64,000 nt of DNA, taken from an uncultured Acidobacteriota bacterium. Its GTDB lineage: Bacteria > Acidobacteriota > Vicinamibacteria > Fen-336. Position 1 is the stretch's first letter; every line of letters starts with the position of its first letter. The stretch is from positions 474,331-538,330 of the forward strand of contig CADEEV010000001.1 in the NCBI GenBank assembly GCA_902826455.1. Reading direction: 5' to 3'. Below the pieces are notes generated by a model, which ran no database searches, was not told where the DNA came from, and saw nothing but the letters and a program-made list of their open reading frames with translations. Positions 36,490 to 50,225 of this stretch are shown piece by piece. Position numbers and translations under genes: made by a program.

Positions 36490-37412
36490 TCTGCCCCGCC
36501 TGCCAGGGCGACAACCGGGAGGAAGCGCAGTACTGCTTCGCGTGCGGGGCGCCCCTCACGCGCCTGCTGGTGCGCGGCCAGATGATCGCGGGCCGCTTCC
36601 GCATCAACGCGCCGCTCGCCCAGGGCGGCATGGGCACGGTCTTCGAGGCCGAGGACCGCATCACGAACGAGCGCGTCGCCTTGAAGGTGCTCTCGCCGGC
36701 CTGGTCGCAGCAGGAAGGCGTCGCGAGCCGCTTCGCCGACGAGATGGAGCTCGCGGCGAAGGTGCGCCACCGCAACGTGTGCCGGGTCGTGGACTGCGGC
36801 AAGGACGGCCCATACCACTACATCGCGACCGAGTTCATCGACGGCACCGACCTGAAGCGGCTGCTCCACGCGAGCGGCCCGCTGCCGGTGACGAAGGGCT
36901 TCGACGCGGCGATCCAGGTCGCTCGCGGCCTGCAGGCCGTCCACGACGCCGGCATCATCCACCGCGACGTGAAGAGCCCGAACATCATGGTCGACCGCTC
37001 GGGCCGCTACCGGCTCATGGACTTCGACATCGCGAAGCGCGCGAACGCCGACACGGGTCCTGACGAGAAGGGCACGGTGCTCGGCACGCCCGAGTACATG
37101 AGCCCCGAGCAGGTGCGCGGCGAGCAGCTCGACTACCGCACGGACATCTATTCGCTGGGCGTCGTGTGCTACGAGCTGTTCACCGGCGTCACGCCGTTCC
37201 GGGGCGAGACGCCGCAGGCCACGATCCTGATGCAGCTCCAGGACACGCCGATGCTCGACGAAGGCCTCGCGGCCGAGAGGCTGCCCTCGACGGTGGTGCC
37301 GGTGCTGCGCAAGGCGCTGCAGAAGGAGCGCTCGCGCCGCTACTCGCGCGCGCGAGGTCTGGTGGAAGCGTTGCGGCTGGCCCGCGCGACGGCCGTGATC
37401 GCGGGCGAGTGA
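36486..37412 (+). CDS. Zinc-ribbon Ser/Thr protein kinase
   Basis: About 308 residues. N-terminal zinc ribbon CPAC...CFAC, then a Hanks-type kinase: Gly loop LAQGGMGTVF, VALK, HRDVKSPNIM, DFD in place of DFG (residues LMDFDIAKR), activation end GTPEYMSPEQ and helix motif YRTDIYSLGVVCYELF. It has no transmembrane segment. In-frame translation before the zinc ribbon has no ATG, GTG or TTG near, so a CTG at 36486 overlapping the protease stop (CTGA) is the likely start. Confidence 0.85.
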   Translation: MICPACQGDNREEAQYCFACGAPLTRLLVRGQMIAGRFRINAPLAQGGMGTVFEAEDRITNERVALKVLSPAWSQQEGVASRFADEMELAAKVRHRNVCRVVDCGKDGPYHYIATEFIDGTDLKRLLHASGPLPVTKGFDAAIQVARGLQAVHDAGIIHRDVKSPNIMVDRSGRYRLMDFDIAKRANADTGPDEKGTVLGTPEYMSPEQVRGEQLDYRTDIYSLGVVCYELFTGVTPFRGETPQATILMQLQDTPMLDEGLAAERLPSTVVPVLRKALQKERSRRYSRARGLVEALRLARATAVIAGE

Positions 37413-37423
37413 CGGCCTAGGCC

Positions 37424-37708
37424 CTAGGGCATCACCTTGCGGTGCCGGGCCTGCTCTTCCTCGTAGTACTTGCGGTAGAGCACTTCCCACTCGTCGGAGC
37501 CTTCGACGATCGAGCGCTTCTGGGTCTCGATCTTGCGCCGCACCAGGCCGTCGATCAGCTCGTCGGCCTTCATCTCGCTCTCGATCATGTGGAGGATCTG
37601 CTGGCGGATGACCTGGGGGTCCTCGTAGTACTCGACGGCGTCGTCGTTGTCGAGGTAGTTGAGCACCGCGTGGGAGATCGCGAGGATCTTCTCCCTGCTG
37701 AGCTTCAC
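37424..37708 (-). CDS. DUF507-family protein, second copy
   Basis: A 94-residue, mostly helical, charged protein (KLSREKILAISHAVLNYLDN). It starts at GTG 37708, overlapping the stop of the homologous upstream gene (GTGA). The C-terminus is acidic-basic coiled coil (YRKYYEEEQARHRK). Paired DUF507 genes like this occur in several Deltaproteobacteria-type genomes; function unknown. Confidence 0.82.
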   Translation of the reverse strand: MKLSREKILAISHAVLNYLDNDDAVEYYEDPQVIRQQILHMIESEMKADELIDGLVRRKIETQKRSIVEGSDEWEVLYRKYYEEEQARHRKVMP

Positions 37709-37983
37709 AGGATGATCCCTTTCTCCTTGGCGAGGCGCTTCTTGACCATCTTGAACATCTCCGAGTAGGTGATGTTCAGGCGCTGCATCTCGTCGGCGTG
37801 GCTCATGAGGAACTCGCGGGCCTCCTCGTTGAGCTTGTCCTCGATCAGCAGCTCCTCGGTCATCACGTGGGCGATGCCCTCGATGATGCGCGCTTCGTTG
37901 TCGACCTCGAGCTTGCCCTCGGCTACCAGGGTCTTCACGATCTTGCGGGAGAAGTACTGGACTTCGTCTGCGGTCAGTCGCAT
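37705..37983 (-). CDS. DUF507-family protein, first copy
   Basis: A 92-residue helical protein (MRLTADEVQYFSRKIVKTLV). It aligns with the downstream gene product and is of the same family. ATG 37983 is adjacent to a -10-like sequence and divergent from upp. Function unknown. Confidence 0.85.
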   Translation of the reverse strand: MRLTADEVQYFSRKIVKTLVAEGKLEVDNEARIIEGIAHVMTEELLIEDKLNEEAREFLMSHADEMQRLNITYSEMFKMVKKRLAKEKGIIL

Positions 37984-37993
37984 GAGGGTCGCG

Positions 37994-38011
37994 AGTATAC
38001 CGTGTTATTCT
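37994..38011. promoter_or_regulatory. Divergent -10-like elements between DUF507 and upp
   Basis: TATACT on the minus strand (37994-37999) and TATTCT on the plus strand (38006-38011) in an A/T-rich gap. No clear -35 for either. Confidence 0.3.
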
Positions 38012-38020
38012 CGCGCCCAC

Positions 38021-38638
38021 ATGCTCCACGTCGTGGCTCATGCCGCGGTGCACGAAGCGCTCGCCCAGCTTCGCGATCGCACGACGCCTAGCACGACGTT
38101 CCGCCGCCTCGCGCGCCGCGTCGGCCTGATCCTCGCGACCGACGCCACCCGCGACCTGCCCCTCGAGGACGGCTTCGTCGAGACGCCCCTCGAGCGCGCA
38201 CCCGTGAAGCGCGTCGCGACCCGCGTCGTCGCCGTGCCGATCCTGCGCGCGGGCCTCGGCATGCTCGAGTCGTTCCTGGAGATCGTGCCCGAGGCCCAGG
38301 TCGGCTACTGCGGCCTCGAGCGCAACGAGCAGACCGCGGTCGCGCGCCGCTACTACGAGAAGCTACCGAAGGACCTCGAGCACGCGACGGTCTTCGTCCT
38401 CGACCCCATGCTCGCGACCGGCGGCTCGGCCGCGATGGCGATCGAGGGCCTCAAGGGACTCGGCGCGCGCTCGGTGCGCCTGCTGTCGATCGTCGCGGCG
38501 CCCGAAGGCGTCGCCGCCCTCGAGAAGGCGGCCCCCGACACCATCATCTGGGCCGCGGCCCTCGACCGCGAGCTGAACGACCGCAAGTACATCCTGCCGG
38601 GCCTCGGGGACTTCGGCGACCGCCTCTACGGCACGTAG
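38021..38638 (+). CDS. upp: Uracil phosphoribosyltransferase
   Basis: A 205-residue enzyme making UMP from uracil and PRPP in pyrimidine salvage. Family blocks: VAVPILRAGLGML, the PRPP loop VFVLDPMLATGGSA, and the uracil-site tail YILPGLGDFGDRLYGT. The length is typical. ATG 38021 follows a 37-base intergenic gap and the gene stands alone. Confidence 0.95.
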   Translation: MLHVVAHAAVHEALAQLRDRTTPSTTFRRLARRVGLILATDATRDLPLEDGFVETPLERAPVKRVATRVVAVPILRAGLGMLESFLEIVPEAQVGYCGLERNEQTAVARRYYEKLPKDLEHATVFVLDPMLATGGSAAMAIEGLKGLGARSVRLLSIVAAPEGVAALEKAAPDTIIWAAALDRELNDRKYILPGLGDFGDRLYGT

Positions 38639-38723
38639 GTCGTTCGAGGCCCAGTAGCCGCGCTTGATCTGGACGACCCTCGTCCACTAGCATCACGCCC
38701 TTGTGGATTCCTTTTCTACATTG

Positions 38724-41660
38724 ATGACGCGATCGCGGCTCGTGCTCGCGCTTGCCCCTGTCCTGATGGCCGGGAGCGCTCTCGCGCAGTCGGGAATGGG
38801 CGTTCCAACGCCTGTCCTCGACCTGACGACGACTCCTTCGGACGAGGTGCTCGTTCTGTCGGGAACGTCGCTGGCGCTCAAGAAACTGGCGCCCGCCGCG
38901 TCCTACGCCCTGACGATCCGATGGACCACAGGGCTCTGGTACGACGCGCCCGAAGAGCACCAGGACTATCGCGCCGGAGAACTGAGCCCGGTCGTCACGG
39001 CCGTGCTGCAACGGCCTCAGCCGGCCGGATGCGATGCCGTAGCGCAACGGGCGCGCGAGGTACTCGCCACCACGGAGGAGACGAACCTCGGGCCACGCCT
39101 CGACGCGCTGGGAGCCGCCATCAAGGCCTCAGGGTGTCGCGATCCGGGCCAGCTCCACGCGATGCTGACGCAGGGCGGCTATGCGGCGGGCTCGCGCTCC
39201 GTCTCGGCGGGCTCGGCCGCGGAGTACGTGGTCGCCCGAGTCGATGCGAACCGGACGGTCGAGCGGCGCTGGCGCGTGGTCGTCGTCAACCCGGTGGCCG
39301 CGGCGGCGTCGCCCGAGGCGCGGGAAGATCTGTGGATCGCCGGCACCATCGCGAGCGACATCGCGGACATGGCCACGTTCGCCGCGAGCTCACGCACGGG
39401 GCAGGCGTCGCTGGGCAAGCCCGTGGTCTCGATCGCCTCCGACTCGGAGTCGGGAATGACGGTCGCGCGCGTGGCCGGAGTCGTCCCGAGCGAAGTCTTC
39501 GTGCAGACGCTCGACTCCATCTGGTCGCCCGAAGCCTGGGCGGCCTACGCTCGCGCCGTGCTCGCGCAGCTCGGCCTTCGTGGCACGCCGGCGGAGCGGC
39601 CCGCGCTTTACGCGCGCCTGCTCGAGCCGCGGACTCAGAAGCTCGACGCCGAGAACCGGGTCTTGAGCGCGGCCTTCACGAAGGAGATGCTGAACCCCGC
39701 GCTCCACGAGCAGGCGGCCATGCTCCTGGCGGCGTTCGCCATGCGCGAGAGCGCTGGCGCCTTCTCCGACACGCGGCCCACGCTCTCACGGATGGCCGCG
39801 CACCTCGCGATGGCGCGTGCGCTTCGAGCCGGTCGACCCGAGTCGGAGGACGGCCGGTTCGCGCGCGTCGCCCTCATGGTCCTCTCAGGTCGCACGCGCG
39901 ACGCCGTCGCCGAGCTGGATCGTTGGTCGCAGCAGACACCCCTCCAGAGCCTGCGTCGTCCTTGGGACCGCGCGCTGCGGATGCGGGCCACGGGCGACTG
40001 GCGAATCCTCACGAAGGGCGACGGCGCGACGCTGCTGGAGCGCTTCGAGCTGCAGCGCACGCTCAAGGGCTCGGCGCCGGGCCGCGCCATCGACTTCGTG
40101 CCGGCCGAGGCCGACGCCGACCTTCCGGACTGGGGCCGCATCGCCCTGGAGGTGAGCCTCTCCGTCCAGGTCGGAAACATCTACGCGCGTGAGCAGCTTC
40201 CTCTCGAGCTCACCGAGGCGGCTCTCGTGGCCATCGGCTGGGGAGTGGCGCCGAAGGATGGCGACGCGTTGATGAGCTTCCTCAATCGCCGGCCCGGCGG
40301 GCTGGTGAGCCAAGATCCGGCGGGGCCCCGTCCCTGGGTTCTCGATGCCGGCGCCTGGGGGGCCTTCGCGCAACGCCATATCCTCGCCGCCGGCGCGGCG
40401 CTGCGGACCTACACGTGGCGAATCGATGATGAGAACCGCGACAAGAAGAAGGCGGCTCTGAGCAAGGCGCTGGCTCGACTCGATTCGCTGCCGTTGCTGA
40501 TGGCCGAATGGATCGACAAGGGCCAGAACGTCTCGGCCGCCGAAGACTGTGTGCGCGCGGCGGTCGTCATCAAGGGAAGGCCCGAGAGCGTGCCGCGGCA
40601 GGCCTGGTTCTATGCGCGCAAGGATTGCAACGGAGGGCCGATCCCGAGCTCCAAGGGCTGGTTCCTTGGAGGTCCACCCCCGGGCACGGCCTACGACGCG
40701 GATGCCCACGCCATCCTCCCGAGTCCCACCCGAAACGTCGACGCCGCCCGGATGAGACGGCTCCTGGCCATCAATCCCTACTCACCCCGCATCATCCAGG
40801 CCTACGTGGACCTGAGCACGAGCGCAGGCGAGCGGGTCGACTACGCGATCGCGGCCGCCCCCATCCTCGACTATTCGATCGTCGCGCGTTGGGCGTACGC
40901 GAAGCTCGCCGTCAACACTCCGGCCGAGTACCGCAAGCGCATGGAGTACCTCGCCGCCCTCCATCCCGACGCGTTCCTCGACCTCGGCGACTCTCTCGCC
41001 GGACAGGGCCTTACAGAGGACGCCGCCGACGCGTACCAACGCGGCTTCGACAAGGCCACCGACCGGGTCTCCGCCGCACGAGTCAGCCCCTGGCTCGTCG
41101 GCTACTACCTCGACCGCGGCGACGTCCCCAAGGCGACGCGCGTGGCTGCGGTCGGCGCCGACGTCTATTCCGGTGATGGCCTGCGGGCGCAGGCCCAGCT
41201 CCTGGAACGCCTGGGCAAGCCTGCGGAAGCCGAGACCTGGTACAAGAAGATCCAGGAACGCTACCGACAGGACGATGACCTTCATCGCTTCTACATGCGG
41301 CAGGCCGTCGCGGAACCAACCGGCCCGTATGCCGCTCTCGGCAACGCGGAGATCGACAAGGCGTTCCCTAACGGCCTGGCAAAGATCGAAGCCACGGCGC
41401 TTCCGCGGCCCCCGACGGACCAGGAATCCTTCACGCTCTGGGCCGAGCCCTTCAAGGCGATCGGCCTCCGGGACAGCGACCGGATCATGACTCTCGATGG
41501 TTACCGCGTGCGAACGCCGACGGAGTTCATGTACGCCGAGATGTTCTCCGACGCGCAGAAGATGACGTTGGTCGTCTGGCGCGGCGATCGCTACGTGACG
41601 CTGTCGGGCGCGCGTAAGCGCCAGCGGTGGCGCTCGATCGGGACCGCGCAAGCGCGCTGA
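38724..41660 (+). CDS. Large secreted repeat protein with C-terminal PDZ-like segment
   Basis: About 978 residues. ATG 38724 is chosen because it begins a clear signal peptide (MTRSRLVLALAPVLMAGSALA); GTG 38703 is an alternative, and neither has a good ribosome site. The middle is helical, with TPR-like stretches (RQDDDLHRFYMRQAV; GQGLTEDAADAYQRGFDKA). The last 80 residues look PDZ-like (GLRDSDRIMTLDGYRVRTP). I do not recognise a catalytic site. Base composition here is less G+C-biased than in neighbours. It is followed by a secreted peptidase on the same strand. Confidence 0.75.
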   Translation: MTRSRLVLALAPVLMAGSALAQSGMGVPTPVLDLTTTPSDEVLVLSGTSLALKKLAPAASYALTIRWTTGLWYDAPEEHQDYRAGELSPVVTAVLQRPQPAGCDAVAQRAREVLATTEETNLGPRLDALGAAIKASGCRDPGQLHAMLTQGGYAAGSRSVSAGSAAEYVVARVDANRTVERRWRVVVVNPVAAAASPEAREDLWIAGTIASDIADMATFAASSRTGQASLGKPVVSIASDSESGMTVARVAGVVPSEVFVQTLDSIWSPEAWAAYARAVLAQLGLRGTPAERPALYARLLEPRTQKLDAENRVLSAAFTKEMLNPALHEQAAMLLAAFAMRESAGAFSDTRPTLSRMAAHLAMARALRAGRPESEDGRFARVALMVLSGRTRDAVAELDRWSQQTPLQSLRRPWDRALRMRATGDWRILTKGDGATLLERFELQRTLKGSAPGRAIDFVPAEADADLPDWGRIALEVSLSVQVGNIYAREQLPLELTEAALVAIGWGVAPKDGDALMSFLNRRPGGLVSQDPAGPRPWVLDAGAWGAFAQRHILAAGAALRTYTWRIDDENRDKKKAALSKALARLDSLPLLMAEWIDKGQNVSAAEDCVRAAVVIKGRPESVPRQAWFYARKDCNGGPIPSSKGWFLGGPPPGTAYDADAHAILPSPTRNVDAARMRRLLAINPYSPRIIQAYVDLSTSAGERVDYAIAAAPILDYSIVARWAYAKLAVNTPAEYRKRMEYLAALHPDAFLDLGDSLAGQGLTEDAADAYQRGFDKATDRVSAARVSPWLVGYYLDRGDVPKATRVAAVGADVYSGDGLRAQAQLLERLGKPAEAETWYKKIQERYRQDDDLHRFYMRQAVAEPTGPYAALGNAEIDKAFPNGLAKIEATALPRPPTDQESFTLWAEPFKAIGLRDSDRIMTLDGYRVRTPTEFMYAEMFSDAQKMTLVVWRGDRYVTLSGARKRQRWRSIGTAQAR

Positions 41661-41674
41661 CGCGCGAGGCGAGC

Positions 41675-42661
41675 ATGGCCCAGGCGCTGACGGTGATCGT
41701 GGTGCGCGCCATGACGCGGGAGAGCTTGACCACGTGCGTCGTGGTGCTCCTGCTCACGCTCGCCCCGCCCTCCGGCGCTGGCGAGGAGAAGCGCCGTACC
41801 TCGTTCACCGATGCGGACCTGGAAAGCTACGCGAGCCGGCGCCAGAAAGAGGCGCGGCCGGCGCCCGAGCCAAGTCCGCCATCCGAGCCGATGTCTCCTG
41901 CACCGCGCCCCGTCGCCGCTCCGGAGGTGTTTCAGCCACCCCACGTGGTTCTCGACGATCTGCTGGGCACCTTGTTGCCGGCCGACAAGCAGCGGGCCGA
42001 GAGCATCGGCGACGGCATCCTGAACTTCTACGGAGGCTCACTGCAGGGGCCGATTCACATCGCGACTCGCAACTTCATGGACGAAGCGGCGTTTCGAACG
42101 CTGGTGCAGCAGGTGTACGGGAGCCCCGTCAACGTCATCGGCTTCTACTACACGAGCGAGGACGAGATCGTCGTCGGGCCGAGCTCGGAGCGCTTCAAGA
42201 CCCTGGTCCACGAGATGAACCACTTCCTCGTCGAGAAGATCGTCCCCAACCCTCCCACCTGGCTCAACGAGGGTCTGTCGGAGTTCTTCGAGGAGGCTTC
42301 TCTCGATCCGGAAGGCCTGAAGATCAGGCTTCCCGCGTGGCGACAGCGGTCCTTGCAACGGTGGAAGAACGGCGGCCAGCAGCCCAACCTTTCGGGGATC
42401 CTCCAGATGACCCCGCAGGACGTCCTTGCGCATGGCGAGGTCGGCAGCTATCTGCTTCGCGCGCTGGCCTGGAGCATCGTCGACTTCCTGACCTCGACGG
42501 AGAGCGGACGAGCGCTGTTCCAGAAGTACCTGACGGAGCTGAACGCCCGCCGGACCGGCAGCGATCCCTACACCGCGATGGTGATGGCCTACAGCGGTTC
42601 GATCCGGCAATTCGAGGCAGAGTGGCTGAAACACGTCGACCGACGCCTCGGAGGCACGTAG
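41675..42661 (+). CDS. Secreted zinc-peptidase-like protein (HExxH)
   Basis: About 328 residues from ATG 41675 (GAGGCGAGC upstream); ATG 41711 is an alternative. Hydrophobic signal segment TTCVVVLLLTLA, then a Pro-rich spacer. The catalytic core is LVHEMNHFLVEK, followed 16 residues on by NEGLSEFFE, the gluzincin pattern of DUF1570-type peptidases. It likely acts in the periplasm or outside, and is 14 bases after the repeat protein, so probably cotranscribed. Confidence 0.8.
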   Translation: MAQALTVIVVRAMTRESLTTCVVVLLLTLAPPSGAGEEKRRTSFTDADLESYASRRQKEARPAPEPSPPSEPMSPAPRPVAAPEVFQPPHVVLDDLLGTLLPADKQRAESIGDGILNFYGGSLQGPIHIATRNFMDEAAFRTLVQQVYGSPVNVIGFYYTSEDEIVVGPSSERFKTLVHEMNHFLVEKIVPNPPTWLNEGLSEFFEEASLDPEGLKIRLPAWRQRSLQRWKNGGQQPNLSGILQMTPQDVLAHGEVGSYLLRALAWSIVDFLTSTESGRALFQKYLTELNARRTGSDPYTAMVMAYSGSIRQFEAEWLKHVDRRLGGT

Positions 42662-42721
42662 GCGGCCGGTAGAACCTGAAACGCGAAGCCAACTTGCGAC
42701 GCTGACGGACGCGCGGACTTC

Positions 42722-42751
42722 TTGACGCGCGTCCAACGCGCGAGATATTCT
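42722..42751 (+). promoter_or_regulatory. Sigma-70-type promoter for the actA-coxD operon
   Basis: TTGACG (42722-42727), an 18-base spacer, then TATTCT (42746-42751), 44 bases before ATG 42795. Confidence 0.6.
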
Positions 42752-42794
42752 TCGGCGGTTTTTCGCTGCCGAACGCGCGAACTACTACTACTCA

Positions 42795-43441
42795 ATGTCA
42801 CAGATCTTTCATCACAGCACCAACACCCTTTCGCGCTTCAGCATCTTCGGCGGCGCGTTCCTCGCGGCCGGAGGCCTGTGGCTGATGCTGGAGATCACGC
42901 GCTCGCCTTACGTGACGAACGCGGGTGTCGCGAAGGAGCAGCCGGTGCCGTTCAGCCACGCGCACCACGTGGCGGACGTGGGGATCGACTGCCGCTACTG
43001 CCACACGTCGGTCGAGAAGTCGGCCACGGCGGGCATCCCGCCGACCCGGACGTGCATGAACTGCCACACGCAGATCTGGGCCCAGAGCCCGATGCTCGAG
43101 CCGGTGCGCGAGAGCCTTCGCACCGACAAGTCGATCGAGTGGGTGAAGGTCAACGACCTGCCCGACTTCGTCTATTTCAACCACAGCGCGCACGTCAATA
43201 AGGGTGTGGGCTGCACGACGTGCCACGGGCGCGTCGACAAGATGCCGCTCATGTGGCAGGAGAAGTCGCTCCAGATGGAGTGGTGCCTCGACTGCCACCG
43301 TGCGCCGGAGAAGTACGTGCGGCCCAAGGGCGAAGTCTTCAACGTCGCCTGGGAGGCCCCGAAGAACCAGTTGGAGGAGGGCAGAAAGCTCGTGAAGGAG
43401 TACAAGATCCGCACGCGCACGAGCTGCTCCACCTGCCACCG

Positions 43442-43445
<4 letters not shown>
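42795..43445 (+). CDS. actA: Alternative complex III subunit A, pentaheme cytochrome c
   Basis: A 216-residue protein with one N-terminal membrane helix (about 17-35). Five CXXCH heme sites follow (CRYCH, CMNCH, CTTCH, CLDCH, CSTCH). This is the pentaheme form of ActA, which takes electrons from the quinol-oxidising complex to periplasmic carriers. It is the first gene of the operon, and its stop overlaps the actB start (ATGA). Confidence 0.92.
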
Positions 43446-47902
<4,457 letters not shown>

Positions 47903-47906
<4 letters not shown>

Positions 47907-48433
47907 GGGCGCCGATCTACGGCCTGCTGGCCGAGTTCCACTCGCCCCACGAGGTGGTCGAGGCCGCCAAGAAGGTCCACGAGGCCGGCTACCGCAAGGT
48001 GGACGGCTACTCGCCGTACCCGATCGAAGAGCTGTCCGAGGCCCTCGAGTTCCACCACTCGCCGCTGCCGAAGCTGGTGCTCGCGGGCGGCATCACGGGC
48101 TGCCTCTCGGGCATGGGCCTCGAGTACTGGGCCTCGGTCATCGAGTACCCCATGAACATCGGCGGCCGCCCGTTCTTCTCGTGGCCGGCGTTCCTGATCC
48201 CGGCCTACGAGTGCACGATCCTGTTCGCGGCGGCCACGGCCGTGTTCGGCATGCTGGCGCTCAACTCCCTGCCCGAGCCGTACCACCCGGTCTTCAACGC
48301 GCCCAACTTCGCCCTCGCCTCGCGCGACAAGTTCTTCATCGCGATCGAGGCCACCGACCCGAAGTTCGACCGCGAGGCGACGAAAGCGTTCCTCGCGAGC
48401 CTCGGCGCCGAGGTCGTGGAGCTCGAGCACTGA
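47903..48433 (+). CDS. actD: Alternative complex III subunit D (DUF3341)
   Basis: A 176-residue protein of the DUF3341 type with two membrane helices (about 55-73 and 95-115). The N-terminal soluble part (GLLAEFHSPHEVVEAAKKVH) faces the cytoplasm. It starts at GTG 47903. The stop shares one base with the next ATG (TGATG). Confidence 0.9.
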
Positions 48434-49023
48434 TGCGGCGCCTCGGCCTTCTCTGCGTCCTCGTCGTGCTCGGCGCGGCGTGCCGCCAGGACATGCACGA
48501 CCAGCCCCGCTACAAGGCCCTCGCGAAGAGCGACTTCTATCCCGACGACCGCTCGGCGCGGCCCCTCGTGGCGGGCACGGTGGCGCGCGGCTGGCTGCGC
48601 GACGACGACGCCCTCTACAAGGGCCGCAACGGCCAGGAGCTCGTCACCACGTTCCCGTTCCCGATCACGTCCGAGGTGATGGCCCGCGGCCAGCAGCGCT
48701 TCCAGATCTACTGCACGCCGTGCCACGGCCGGCTCGGCAACGGCGAGGGCATGGTCGTGCAGCGCGGCTTCAAGAAGCCGACGTCGTTCCACATCGACCG
48801 GCTGCGCGACGCGCCCCCGGGCTACTTCTTCGACGTGATGACGAACGGCTTCGGCGCCATGTCCGACTACGCGTCGCAGGTGCCGGTCGAGGACCGCTGG
48901 GCGATCGTCGCGTACGTGAAGGCGCTCCAGCTCAGCCAGCACGCGAGCGTCGACGACGTGCCGGAGACGAAGCGCGCCTCCCTGGACGCTCACGAGAGCC
49001 CCTCCGAACAGGACCACGAATGA
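48433..49023 (+). CDS. actE: Alternative complex III subunit E, monoheme cytochrome c lipoprotein
   Basis: A 196-residue protein with signal peptide and lipobox LGAAC (Cys17), one CTPCH heme site and a distal Met region (DVMTNGFGAMSDY) as axial ligand. It passes electrons on toward the oxidase. The stop overlaps the actF ATG. Confidence 0.9.
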   Translation: MRRLGLLCVLVVLGAACRQDMHDQPRYKALAKSDFYPDDRSARPLVAGTVARGWLRDDDALYKGRNGQELVTTFPFPITSEVMARGQQRFQIYCTPCHGRLGNGEGMVVQRGFKKPTSFHIDRLRDAPPGYFFDVMTNGFGAMSDYASQVPVEDRWAIVAYVKALQLSQHASVDDVPETKRASLDAHESPSEQDHE

Positions 49024-50225
49024 GCGCCGCCGTGACGGTTCCGCCCCAGGTCGCGCGCCTCCAGAGGAACGCCCTCGCCGCCGCCGGCGTCGGCATCGTC
49101 GGCTGCGCGATCCTCGGCTTCGCGAACCCGGCGCAGTTCTTCCGGTCGTACCTGTTCGCGTTCCTCTTCTGGTCGAACGTCGCGATCGGCTGCCTGTCGA
49201 TCACGATGATCCACCACCTCTCGGGCGGCCTGTGGGGCCTCGTGATCCGCCGCGTGATGGAAGCCGGCACGCGCACCCTGAAGGCGCTGCCGCTGCTCTT
49301 CCTGCCCGTCGTCTTCGGCCTGCACCAGCTCTTCGTCTGGACCCACGCCGAGACCGTCGCGGCGGACCCGATGCTGCGCCACAAGGCGACCTACCTCAAC
49401 ACGCCGTTCTTCCTGGTCCGCGCGGCGTTCTACTTCCTGACCTGGGCGCTGCTCGCACACTTCCTCAACAAGGGGTCCCTCGCCCTCGACGCCGGCCCGA
49501 ACCTGAAGACCGAGCGGCGTCTGCGCGGCATCGCCGGCGGCGGCCTCGTGCTCATGGGCCTCACGATCACGTTCGCCTCGGTGGACTGGGCGATGTCCCT
49601 CGACCCGCACTGGTTCTCGACCATCTACGGCGTCATGTTCATGATCGGCCAGGCGCTCTCGGCCCTCACCTTCGCGATCCTGCTGATGGCGGCGCTGCGC
49701 CGCGAGAAGCCCTTCGCCGGGGTGGTCGAGCCCTCGCACATCCACGACCTGGGCAAGCTCATGCTGGCCTTCACGATGCTGTGGGCCTACATGCACCTGT
49801 CGCAGTTCGTGATCACGTGGTCGGGGAACCTGCCCGAGGAGATCCCCTGGTACATCCGGCGCTCGAACAACGGCTGGCAGTACGTGGCGATCCTGGTGGC
49901 GCTCTTCCACTTCGTGCTGCCGTTCCTGATGCTGCTCTCCCGCGACCTCAAGCGGAACGTGGGGAGCCTCGCGGTGATCGCCGGCCTCGTCTTCGCGTTC
50001 CGGGCCCTCGACCTGTTCTGGATGATCGCGCCCGACCTCGTCGACCACGGCCACGTGGTGGGCCTCAAGGTCCACCTGCTCGACGTCGCGGCGCTGCTCG
50101 CCGTGGGCGGGGCGTGGCTGGCCCTCTTCGCCCGCGAGCTCAAGGACCGTCCGCTGCTGCCGATCGGCGATCCCGAGATCCACGAGCTGATCCTCGAGGC
50201 CGAGGCCGAGCAGGCCCGCGCATGA
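49020..50225 (+). CDS. actF: Alternative complex III subunit F
   Basis: A 401-residue integral membrane protein with about ten helices, related to ActC/NrfD (SITMIHHLSGGLWGLVIRR; LWAYMHLSQFVITWSGNLPE). In the complex it packs beside ActC and may bind quinol. ATG 49020 is within an ATGA overlap and its stop overlaps the next gene. Confidence 0.9.
   Translation: MSAAVTVPPQVARLQRNALAAAGVGIVGCAILGFANPAQFFRSYLFAFLFWSNVAIGCLSITMIHHLSGGLWGLVIRRVMEAGTRTLKALPLLFLPVVFGLHQLFVWTHAETVAADPMLRHKATYLNTPFFLVRAAFYFLTWALLAHFLNKGSLALDAGPNLKTERRLRGIAGGGLVLMGLTITFASVDWAMSLDPHWFSTIYGVMFMIGQALSALTFAILLMAALRREKPFAGVVEPSHIHDLGKLMLAFTMLWAYMHLSQFVITWSGNLPEEIPWYIRRSNNGWQYVAILVALFHFVLPFLMLLSRDLKRNVGSLAVIAGLVFAFRALDLFWMIAPDLVDHGHVVGLKVHLLDVAALLAVGGAWLALFARELKDRPLLPIGDPEIHELILEAEAEQARA

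Noticed and set aside
38703..38723. GTG 38703 as the start of the repeat protein
   Set aside because: Starting at ATG 38724 gives a clean signal peptide. The GTG start adds seven residues before it without a ribosome site.
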